Positions 1 to 6,377 are shown, counted from the stretch's first letter. The stretch is 6,377 nt of DNA from JADLHS01 sp964539515 (GCA_964539515.1 CAZIJO010000279.1:1-6377); one strand, 5' to 3'. The notes: generated by a model not told the origin, from the letters alone. A program made the numbers and translations.

Positions 1-2218
<2,218 letters not shown>

Positions 2219-2258
2219 GGCAGCTAGCGCGGGGGACGAAGGGGGCCGTCCTTTCCGA

Positions 2259-2338
2259 TCTTAATCCTAATCTTAATCTTTCTCTTACTCCGGACTTTAA
2301 TTCGAAGGAACATGATTAAGACTACGATGAAGATTAAG
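2259..2338. repeat. AT-rich TTAATC repeat with inverted arms between adaptor and pump genes
   Basis: The 135-bp gap between the adaptor stop and the pump start holds short iterations of CTTAATC/TCTTAATC on the plus strand (2259-2290). An inverted copy follows: CTTAATCTT at 2272-2280 against AAGATTAAG at 2330-2338, with about 49 bases between. The block is markedly more AT-rich than its neighbours. In the direction of transcription (minus) the arms could form a long-loop hairpin ahead of the pump start, but there is no U-tract after it, so I do not call it a terminator. It may be an intergenic repeat family with no regulatory role. Confidence 0.5.
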
Positions 2339-2353
2339 AAACGACCGTTGTTT

Positions 2354-3490
2354 TCACCGGCCGCCTTCCGTTTTAGCTTTGGTAGCGGTTGCGGTTTCCC
2401 CCGTGCCGTCCGTCGTCAACGGCTGCCCCGTGCGCAGGCCGGCCGGCTCCAGCACCACCACCTCGCCGTGGCTCACGCCGGAAATAATTTCAATCCAATC
2501 CGCCCCGCGCCGGCCGGTCGTGACCGTCTTCTCGACCGCCTTGCCGTCGCGAACGCCCACGACTTTTTCCAGTCCGGCAAAACTCACCAGGGCGTTGGGC
2601 GGAACACTCAGCCCGGGCTCCGCCGGGTTCACGATGATCTGCGCCCGGGCGAACAACCCCGCCCGCAGCCCGCCTTGGTTGGGGACATCGGCCTCGACCA
2701 CCAACATGCGATCCGTGTCCCGGATGGCCGGGGCGATCCGTCCGATCCGGCCCGCGTAGCGGTTCGTGTCGCCCTCGACCGTCAGGCGCACCGCCTGGCC
2801 GGGTTGCACCGCGACCGATTCGCGTTCCGGCACCTCCAACCGCAGGCGGAGCGGGTCGGTCTTGATGATGCGGAGGATCGGGGTGCCGACGCTCACGTAA
2901 TCCCCGACACTCGCCAGGCGCTGGGCGACCGTCCCGTCGAATGGCGCCCGCACCCGGGAGCGTTCCAGGTTGAGCCGGGCAATGGCATCGGCGGCCTCCG
3001 CCGCTTTCACGTCGGCTTGCGTTTTGCCGGACTCGGCCACCGCGGTTTCGAGATCGCTCGTCGAGGCAATCTTGTCCTTCTGCAACTCCTGGACGCGCTT
3101 GAGATTCTGCTCCGCGTTGGCGGCGCTGGCCGTGGCCCGGGCCAGATTCGCGGCCGACTGCCGGACCAGCGCCGCGTACGCCGTGACATCAATCAACACC
3201 AGCTCCTGGCCGGCCGTCACCGCATCGCCAAAATCCACCAGGTTCTTTTCAATCTGCCCCGCCACCTGCGCCGCCACCGTGGCTTCGTCCCGGGCGGACA
3301 GCGTGCCCACCACGTGCAACGCCCGTTCCATGGGCCGCAGCTCGACCCGGCCGACGCGCACCGCCCGGGGCGCGGCTTCGGGGCGGACCGGTTTCGCCTC
3401 CTCCGCGGGGCGGCAGGCGCCCAGCAGCAGGGCCAGCAGCGGGGCCCACCGGACCCCGGCCCGGCCCGGGTAACGCCATCCAAATTTCAT
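2354..3490 (-). CDS. RND efflux periplasmic adaptor (membrane fusion protein), lipoprotein
   Basis: This 378-aa protein is an AcrA/MexA-type adaptor that would link the RND pump to an outer-membrane channel. The N-terminus is a lipoprotein signal (basic residues, a short leucine-rich core, lipobox LGAC with Cys26), so after processing it should be anchored to the periplasmic face of the inner membrane. Domains by eye: first lipoyl half about 66-105; an Ala/Glu/Gln-rich coiled-coil hairpin about 105-176; second lipoyl half with the family signature RAPFDG at 181-186; beta-barrel about 212-287; membrane-proximal domain about 292-355; then a Thr/Lys-rich tail. Length is normal for the family. 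The ATG at 3490 puts the signal peptide directly at the N-terminus, which supports this start. No strong Shine-Dalgarno is visible. It is followed by the pump gene in the same direction. No outer-membrane channel gene is in the window. Confidence 0.95.
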   Translation of the reverse strand: MKFGWRYPGRAGVRWAPLLALLLGACRPAEEAKPVRPEAAPRAVRVGRVELRPMERALHVVGTLSARDEATVAAQVAGQIEKNLVDFGDAVTAGQELVLIDVTAYAALVRQSAANLARATASAANAEQNLKRVQELQKDKIASTSDLETAVAESGKTQADVKAAEAADAIARLNLERSRVRAPFDGTVAQRLASVGDYVSVGTPILRIIKTDPLRLRLEVPERESVAVQPGQAVRLTVEGDTNRYAGRIGRIAPAIRDTDRMLVVEADVPNQGGLRAGLFARAQIIVNPAEPGLSVPPNALVSFAGLEKVVGVRDGKAVEKTVTTGRRGADWIEIISGVSHGEVVVLEPAGLRTGQPLTTDGTGETATATKAKTEGGR

Positions 3491-3693
3491 GGTGATAAAT
3501 TAACCAAATCATCCGCCGTTTGACGATAAGAACCGGCACCGCCGCCGCCGGATGGAAAACTTGCGGGCGGTTCGACGGCTGAACCGGCCGGAAAATTCGT
3601 CCGGCATCATTTTCCCGCGGTGCTGCTGGGTAAAGTCGAGGGTTGCGGGTTCGCGCCCCCTCGCCAACCGCCTTCACCAGCGAACCTCCCCAT
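3491..3693. other. Non-coding region upstream of the efflux operon
   Basis: This should hold the promoter of the minus-strand efflux operon. The stretch just before the adaptor start (3491-3525) is AT-rich compared with its surroundings, with a TAATTT-like -10 candidate in the minus direction, but no convincing -35 hexamer is paired with it. I see no regulator gene or clear operator. A tRNA-like T-arm fragment near 3643-3670 was considered and rejected. Confidence 0.4.
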
Positions 3694-3849
3694 GGCGCGA
3701 GACTCGCGGCGAGCCGCCTGCCCTGGCCCCTGCCCCGGTGGGGCGAGCGTCCCCGCGAGCCGTTGCCCCGGTGGGGCGAGACTCCCGGCGAGCCGCTTGC
3801 TCTGGCCCCTGCTCCGGTGGCGCGAGACTTCCGGCGAGCCGCCCGCTCC
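3694..3849. repeat. GC-rich tandem array, four units of 46/33/46/31 bp
   Basis: Four units begin at 3694, 3740, 3773 and 3819. Each starts GG(G/C)GCGAG, has a GCGAGCCG core about 18 bases in, and the first three end in CCCCGGT or CTCCGGT. Units 1 and 3 share an extra 13-base stretch around CTGGCCCCTG that unit 2 lacks, giving an alternating long/short pattern. The array ends 12 bp from the integrase stop codon and fills most of the gap between the integrase and the efflux operon. Open frames read through it on both strands, but their repetitive Pro/Arg/Ala composition follows from the repeat and I do not regard them as genes. Confidence 0.75.
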
Positions 3850-3861
3850 GCCTTCCGCGCT

Positions 3862-4965
3862 TTATTGATCCAACGGACTCTTCACCCCCAGCCCCGGCTT
3901 TTGCATGACATGCGTGTATATCTGCGTCGTAGTGACATGACGGTGACCCAGTAAATCCTGCACCGTCCGGATGTCCGTGTTCGCTTCCAGCAAATGTGTC
4001 GCGAAGGAATGGCGCAACGTGTGGCAAGTCGCACGCTTGGGAATCTTCGCCCGTCGCACCGCGGCTTTCATCCCCCGCTGCAAAGTATCTTCGTGCAAAT
4101 GATGCCGCAGTTGGCTTCCCTCTCCGCCTCGACCGGGGAGAGGGATTGAGGGTGAGGTGTCGAAATCTTTCCCGCGCGCCGTTGCCAAACCTGCCGCCGG
4201 AAAAACATATTGCCACACCCACTCCTTGGCTGCGCCCGGATACTTCTTGGCAACGCCCTCCGGCAAAGAACTTGCCCCGCGCCCCGCCTCAAGTTCCCGC
4301 TGATGCTCCAACCGCCATTTTGCCAGATGTGCTCGCAACTCGGCCTTTAACGCTTCCGGCAGGACGGTGACCCGGTCTTTTTGCCCCTTGCCTGACCGAA
4401 CCATGATTTGATTCCGTTCAAAATCTATGTCCTTGATCCGCAGTCGCAACAACTCCAGTAAGCGAAGCCCCGTCCCATACAACAAACGCAAGGGGAGTTG
4501 ATATTCTGACGCCGCCGAGTTCAGCACCAACTTCACTTCCGCGCGGGACAACACCTCGGGCAACCGTGCCGGACGCCGCACCCGTTCGAACTCCCCAACC
4601 TCCGCCACCTGCACATGCAAGACCTCCCGATAGAGAAAAACCAGGGCATTCAACGCCTGCGCCTGCGTTGCGGCGGCCACCATTTGCCGGTTCGCCAGGT
4701 CCGACAAAAACGCCGCGACCTCCGGCGCACCCAACTCCTTCGGATGCCGCCAGCCGCGGTTCGGCACGGACGCGTTCCCCTGCGTCCCAGCCGGCGACCG
4801 ATGAAACTTCAAAAACCGCACCACCCACTGCCAGTATGAATCCTCCGTCCGCGGGCTGAAGTATTTGAACCGGCACACCTCGTGGAACTGATCCCGGAGC
4901 TTGGCCTTGGGATTTGGGATCAGGGTGCCCAGACGACGTGCGGTTTTTCCCGATTCAATATTCAT
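3862..4965 (-). CDS. intI: Integron integrase (tyrosine recombinase, IntI)
   Basis: This 367-aa site-specific recombinase would insert and excise gene cassettes at attI and attC sites. The N-terminal core-binding domain spans about 20-130. The catalytic domain carries Arg168 (GTGLRLLEL), Lys193 (SGKGQKDR), His315-x-x-Arg318 (HTLRHSFATHLL), His341 (LLGHRHV) and the nucleophile Tyr350 (IYTHV), so it looks active. The integron-specific extra segment that separates IntI from XerC/D is present at about 235-255 (LPEGVAKKYPGAAKEWVWQYVF). Compared from memory with IntI1 (337 aa), two insertions stand out: about 15 aa at 57-72 and about 16 aa at 269-285; without them the protein is about 336 aa. It is transcribed away from the cassettes, the classical integron layout. 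No clear Shine-Dalgarno precedes the ATG; a CATAAT -10-like hexamer lies on the minus strand at 5022-5027, without a good -35. Confidence 0.96.
   Translation of the reverse strand: MNIESGKTARRLGTLIPNPKAKLRDQFHEVCRFKYFSPRTEDSYWQWVVRFLKFHRSPAGTQGNASVPNRGWRHPKELGAPEVAAFLSDLANRQMVAAATQAQALNALVFLYREVLHVQVAEVGEFERVRRPARLPEVLSRAEVKLVLNSAASEYQLPLRLLYGTGLRLLELLRLRIKDIDFERNQIMVRSGKGQKDRVTVLPEALKAELRAHLAKWRLEHQRELEAGRGASSLPEGVAKKYPGAAKEWVWQYVFPAAGLATARGKDFDTSPSIPLPGRGGEGSQLRHHLHEDTLQRGMKAAVRRAKIPKRATCHTLRHSFATHLLEANTDIRTVQDLLGHRHVTTTQIYTHVMQKPGLGVKSPLDQ
4112..4160 (-). repeat. Palindromic repeat inserted in-frame in intI (catalytic domain)
   Basis: The arms CCCTCTCC at 4118-4125 and GGAGAGGG at 4137-4144 form a perfect 8-bp stem. 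On the minus strand the run CCTCACCC then CCCTCTCCCC matches the end arm of the element in the pump gene, so both belong to one family. It adds about residues 269-285 (TSPSIPLPGRGGEG core) in a loop between the integron-specific segment and the conserved RHH...LQR helix. IntI1 has about 15 residues between VF and RHH; this protein has 31. Confidence 0.75.
4750..4797 (-). repeat. Second palindromic insertion in intI (N-terminal domain)
   Basis: GGACGC at 4768-4773 and GCGTCC at 4782-4787 form an inverted repeat with an 8-base loop. The stretch encodes about residues 57-72 (SPAGTQGNASVPNRGW), which sit between FLKFHR and RHPKELG. In IntI1 the same two blocks are almost adjacent (FHGVRHP), so about 15 residues are extra here. 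The sequence differs from the other repeats in the window, so it would be a different family. The insertion is supported by the protein comparison; its nature as a mobile repeat is inferred. Confidence 0.55.
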
Positions 4966-4989
4966 GGGTGAAAAATCTATAAACCCTTG

Positions 4990-5018
4990 TTGACACAGAA
5001 GGAAGCCTGAAATACAAG
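4990..5018 (+). promoter_or_regulatory. Candidate cassette promoter (Pc) reading into attI and the cassette array
   Basis: A perfect -35 hexamer TTGACA (4990-4995) is followed, after a 17-base spacer, by TACAAG (5013-5018), a 4/6 match to the -10 consensus. It lies just outside intI, points toward the cassettes, and starts transcription about 40 bases before the attI crossover point. This is the position and orientation expected for a cassette promoter. It is a sequence match only. Confidence 0.55.
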
Positions 5019-5071
5019 GGCATTATGGCATTCATGATAGACCGCAACTTGCTCCCGAATTCCTGTTAGGC
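5010..5071 (+). other. attI: attI recombination site (core GTTAGGC at 5065-5071)
   Basis: The crossover core GTTAGGC matches the integron consensus GTTRRRY exactly, and the cut would fall after G5065. It sits 100 bp upstream of the intI start, between the integrase and the first cassette, as expected. A weak inverted partner (CCGCAAC, 5043-5049) could be the left integrase-binding half-site. The left limit of attI cannot be set by eye, because attI sequences are not conserved between integrons. Confidence 0.7.
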
Positions 5072-5090
5072 GGAAGTTCACGCCCCCTCT

Positions 5091-5117
5091 TTTACGTCCC
5101 CATCCCTTTACGTCCCC
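5091..5117 (+). repeat. Short direct repeat TTTACGTCCCC, two copies at 16-bp period
   Basis: TTTACGTCCCC occurs at 5091-5101 and 5107-5117. A third copy, matching over 10 bases (TTTACGTCCC), lies at 5876-5885, in the central part of the same cassette's attC. The surrounding run (5072-5145) is pyrimidine-rich on the plus strand and has no reading frame I would call. Confidence 0.55.
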
Positions 5118-5145
5118 CAACACTCATTTCAGGTCATATTCTTAC

Positions 5146-5486
5146 GAGTTGTTTAATATAAACAAGGTAAGGCTCGCTGCGCTCGCCACGTATCCCCCTC
5201 ACTCTACGAGCCAAATGTTGCCACGCGGCAACATGGTTCTCACTTTGACGCGCCGCTCAGGTCGGCGCTGTCGCGCTCCGCGCGATTCGCGCCTCAACTT
5301 CGCTGGCGCTACACCATTTGCGGTACCCGAAGTCCCGATCACGAACAAACCCGCTCGCCGCGTGGCATGGCTTTGTTCGCAATCGGCACTTCTGCGCGAA
5401 GCGCGCACTGGAAACGGCAGGCGGCAGGACAGCCCACGACACCACGTTACCACGTGGCAACATTCGCCTTCGGGAGATGTTTAATA
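5146..5486. repeat. Direct repeat pair (13 bp, 12/13) bracketing the leader element
   Basis: GAGTTGTTTAATA at 5146-5158 and GAGATGTTTAATA at 5474-5486 differ at one base. They stand in the same orientation on either side of the inverted-repeat element at 5214-5464. They could be a target duplication of a larger insertion (about 5159-5486), ends of the inserted element, or chance; 9 contiguous bases are identical. Confidence 0.45.
5214..5464. repeat. MITE-like 251-bp inverted-repeat element in the cassette 1 leader
   Basis: The ends 5214-5237 and 5441-5464 are inverted copies matching at 21 of 24 bases. Each end is also nearly palindromic in itself: 5215-5234 is ATGTTGCC-acgc-GGCAACAT, and 5446-5461 is GTTACCACGTGGCAAC. 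A third copy of the inner core (GCCGCGTGGCA, 5357-5367) lies in the middle, inside the loop of another inverted repeat (5337-5349 against 5372-5384, 11/13). Two small hairpins of the form GCGCG-nnn-CGCGC lie near 5280 and 5395. Short open frames cross it on both strands, but none resembles a protein. It has no transposase, so any movement would have to be driven in trans. Confidence 0.6.
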
Positions 5487-5502
5487 CGCCTAAACTATAA
5501 GC

Positions 5503-5531
5503 TGGACCCCATCGCCCGGGTTTGGTATCAT
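5503..5531 (+). promoter_or_regulatory. Candidate internal promoter of the cassette 1 gene
   Basis: TGGACC (5503-5508, 4/6 to the -35 consensus), a 17-base spacer, and TATCAT (5526-5531, 5/6 to the -10 consensus). Transcription would begin about 5537-5539, at or one or two bases before the ATG at 5540, giving a leaderless or nearly leaderless message. It lies to the right of the inverted-repeat element, so the gene need not depend on a promoter near attI. Confidence 0.4.
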
Positions 5532-5539
5532 ATGGGGTT

Positions 5540-5782
5540 ATGAATACACTTGCTTCCAGAGCCCAGCTTGTGCGACGACTGCGGTCCCGGATTATCCTCA
5601 TGGATGAGCCGGACGGTGTCCCGACCCTGTATTGGTCCCCCGAGTTGTCTGTTTTTCAGGATGCAGACGGCAACGAACGCCATTTGTGGTCGCTGGAGTC
5701 CGAAGTCACGGCTGAGCACTTGTGTCGCGTCACGAATGTCCGTTTCGTGAACTGTTCTAACTCCCTCCGTGCATCCGTGTAG
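5540..5782 (+). CDS. Cassette 1 protein, 80 aa, unknown function
   Basis: I do not recognise this protein. It has an Arg-rich N-terminal stretch (residues 7-18, QLVRRLRSRIIL), then a region rich in acidic and aromatic residues (MDEPDGVPTLYWSPELSVF, about 21-39; DADGNERHLW, 41-50), and two cysteines (C62, C72) near the end. There is no signal peptide or membrane segment, so it is probably cytoplasmic. An in-frame TTG at 5522 would add six residues, but ATG 5540 fits the candidate promoter and has GGGG (5534-5537) just upstream, though very close. It is in the sense direction of the cassette and ends 62 bp before attC. An open frame on the other strand overlaps it almost fully; I prefer the sense frame because of cassette orientation and signals. 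Confidence 0.6.
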   Translation: MNTLASRAQLVRRLRSRIILMDEPDGVPTLYWSPELSVFQDADGNERHLWSLESEVTAEHLCRVTNVRFVNCSNSLRASV

Positions 5783-5792
5783 TCCTCCCAAC

Positions 5793-5844
5793 GGGCTGGC
5801 CAGAAGCTTTCCTTTGTTTTCTTCTGGTCAGCCCCCCTCTTTTC
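5793..5844 (+). terminator. Terminator-like hairpin between the cassette 1 gene and its attC
   Basis: The arms 5793-5806 (GGGCTGGCCAGAAG) and 5821-5834 (CTTCTGGTCAGCCC) form a 14-bp stem in which the only non-Watson-Crick pair is a G-U. The loop is 14 bases and pyrimidine-rich. The stem is followed by CCCTCTTTTC rather than a clean T-run, so intrinsic termination may be partial. It begins 10 bp after the stop codon. Confidence 0.55.
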
Positions 5845-5936
5845 GCCTAACCAGAGTCGATGAAGCGGACAACGGTTTACGTCCCAATTGCAGCCGAAGC
5901 ACTCGGCCCGTCGCCGCTTATCTCCAGTCGTTAGCC
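5845..5936 (+). other. attC: attC site of cassette 1 (92 bp, complete)
   Basis: R'' is GCCTAAC (5845-5851) and R' is GTTAGCC (5930-5936), with the cut after G5930. L'' is GATGAAGCGG (5859-5868) and L' is CCGCTTATC (5914-5922); they pair except for one extra base, G5862, the unpaired-base signature of attC hairpins. Seven-base unpaired spacers (5852-5858 and 5923-5929) separate the L and R boxes on the two sides. The centre contains a small hairpin, GCCGA-agcac-TCGGC (5893-5907). Size and layout fit a mid-length attC. Confidence 0.88.
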
Positions 5937-5956
5937 TGCTTCGGTAGCGCCATGAC

Positions 5957-6328
5957 ATGCCAACGCAAACAAAGACAGATAAGAGACTGCTCGGCACTTG
6001 GCAGTCTGACCGCCGCAGAACGCTCAAGGAGTTGCGGTTTCGTCCGGGGCTTGCACGTAAGCACCGAGAGTATCTGCGTGCGTCGTTCGGCCACCTGCGC
6101 CTCCGATACACTCGCAGTCGGATTCACGGAGTTCTGCGAGAGTTTTCGTTCACTCAGCCGTATGAGGTTCTTGCCAGCGACGCTGTCTCCGTTGCCATTC
6201 GTAGCCACTACAAGATTACGGACGAGTGGCTCATCACCCATATCCACTTTCATGGTGACAGCCATTTCTGGATTTCTTTCGGATACATCAGAGAGTGGTT
6301 TAGGAGAGTCAAGGATGACGCAGGCTAA
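5957..6328 (+). CDS. Cassette 2 protein, 123 aa, conserved-looking but unassigned
   Basis: The protein opens with LLGTWQSDRRRTLKEL (11-26), a pattern I associate with small lipocalin-like beta-barrel proteins that often begin with G-T-W, then a basic stretch (28-42) and alternating polar/hydrophobic segments that look like beta strands (46-52, 56-66, 75-83, 91-99, 103-109). It is rich in aromatics and histidine (HIHFHGDSHFW, 95-105) and ends in a basic REWFRRV. There is no signal peptide or membrane span, so it is probably cytoplasmic. Its stop codon TAA lies inside the attC R'' core, a common feature of cassette genes. A longer overlapping plus-strand frame that crosses the attC, and a minus-strand frame, are less likely. 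The lipocalin-like suggestion is a pattern impression only; binding partner and role are unknown. Confidence 0.75.
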   Translation: MPTQTKTDKRLLGTWQSDRRRTLKELRFRPGLARKHREYLRASFGHLRLRYTRSRIHGVLREFSFTQPYEVLASDAVSVAIRSHYKITDEWLITHIHFHGDSHFWISFGYIREWFRRVKDDAG

Positions 6329-6377
6329 CACCTGAAGGAATGTAGTTAACCCGGAGCGCAGCGGAGGGTTAATTGCA
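6323..6377 (+). other. attC: Left part of the attC of cassette 2, with an internal hairpin
   Basis: R'' is GGCTAAC (6323-6329), complementary to the GTTAGCC at the left border of this cassette. Downstream, TTAACCC (6346-6352) and GGGTTAA (6366-6372) form a perfect 7-bp inverted repeat around a GC-rich 13-base loop. The L', L''-pairing and R' boxes would lie beyond the window, so length and completeness cannot be judged. Confidence 0.6.

Larger units (their letters stand above)
5066..5930 (+). mobile_element. Gene cassette 1 (865 bp)
   Basis: The cassette runs from the base after the attI cut to the G of its own attC. Its first six bases, TTAGGC, joined to the final G5930, make GTTAGGC, the exact complement of its attC R'' core GCCTAAC (5845-5851). 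This is what a cassette that was once circular should show, and it argues that no further boundary is hidden inside. Content: a 474-bp non-coding leader with repeats, an 80-aa reading frame, a hairpin, and attC. The leader is very long, as most cassette genes start within a few tens of bases of the boundary. Confidence 0.8.
5931..6377 (+). mobile_element. Gene cassette 2, right end outside the window
   Basis: It starts at T5931 after the attC cut. Its first bases, TTAGCC, predict an R'' core of GGCTAAC in its own attC, and exactly that lies at 6323-6329, right at the stop codon of its gene. The gene starts 26 bp into the cassette, a typical compact arrangement. There is no room for a promoter, so expression must come from upstream or from read-through of cassette 1. 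Confidence 0.8.

Noticed and set aside
2312..3523. Long plus-strand open frame (403 codons) opposite the adaptor gene
   Set aside because: The adaptor on the minus strand has a lipoprotein signal, coiled coil and RAPFDG motif; the plus frame has Arg/Pro-rich composition without domains.
3643..3670. tRNA-like T-arm (GGGTTCGCGCC) upstream of the efflux operon
   Set aside because: The stem does not pair over five bases and no anticodon arm or acceptor partner is found upstream, so it is neither a tRNA nor a clear fragment.
3674..4222. Minus-strand 182-codon frame overlapping the intI 3' end and the tandem array
   Set aside because: It runs through repeats and a different frame of the integrase; its composition mirrors the repeat units.
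5091..5462. CRISPR-like array from the repeated short motifs
   Set aside because: The repeats are short, irregularly spaced and partly inverted; there are no uniform spacers and no cas genes.
5487..5526. Possible short attC (GCCTAAA ... GTTTGGT) before the cassette 1 gene
   Set aside because: It is only 40 bp, below the usual minimum; the R'' core has an extra A; no L boxes are found; and the complementarity of the 5066 and 5845 cores shows one cassette spanning it.
5528..5791. Minus-strand 87-codon frame opposite the cassette 1 gene
   Set aside because: It is possible but less likely: cassette genes normally run in the sense direction, and the plus frame has a promoter candidate and a following hairpin. 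It cannot be excluded without homologues.
5769..6335. Plus-strand 188-codon frame across attC 1 and cassette 2
   Set aside because: It would cross the recombination site and overlaps the better-supported 123-aa cassette gene in another frame.

Overview
The window reads as GC-rich chromosomal DNA from a Gram-negative bacterium. It carries a tripartite-type efflux operon next to a complete integron platform with at least two gene cassettes. Verrucomicrobiota, or a neighbouring lineage in the PVC group, is my best guess. The basis is weak: GC content, few clear Shine-Dalgarno sites, and families of short palindromic repeats that read through protein-coding genes, which I remember from verrucomicrobial genomes. 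A 16S or marker-gene placement is not possible from this stretch.

Layout. Positions 1-3490, minus strand: a lipoprotein membrane-fusion adaptor (3490-2354) is followed by an RND (AcrB/HAE-1-like) inner-membrane pump that starts at 2218 and runs off the left edge. Together they should form the inner-membrane and periplasmic parts of a proton-driven exporter. The 135 bp between them holds an AT-rich TTAATC-type repeat. Positions 3491-3861 have no gene but contain a four-unit GC-rich tandem array. Positions 3862-4965, minus strand: an integron integrase with all catalytic residues. Positions 4966-5071: the intI/attI intergenic region, with a good outward promoter and the attI crossover core GTTAGGC. 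Positions 5066-5930: cassette 1, with a long non-coding leader, an 80-aa protein of unknown function, a terminator-like hairpin and a full attC. Positions 5931-6377: cassette 2, with a 123-aa protein and the start of its attC, cut by the window edge.

The two cassette boundaries are supported independently. The first six bases of each cassette are the exact complement of the R'' core of that same cassette's attC, as expected if each was once a closed circle joined at G^TT.

The most unusual theme is palindromic DNA inside genes. The integrase is 367 aa, but removing two in-frame insertions (about 15 and 16 aa, both encoded by palindromic DNA) leaves 336 aa, close to the 337 aa of IntI1. One insertion belongs to the same repeat family as a 149-bp inverted-repeat element translated inside the pump's central cytoplasmic loop, but it is read in another frame. 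A second, unrelated 251-bp inverted-repeat element sits in the leader of cassette 1 and is bracketed by a 12/13 direct repeat, which suggests a MITE-like insertion into a gene cassette.
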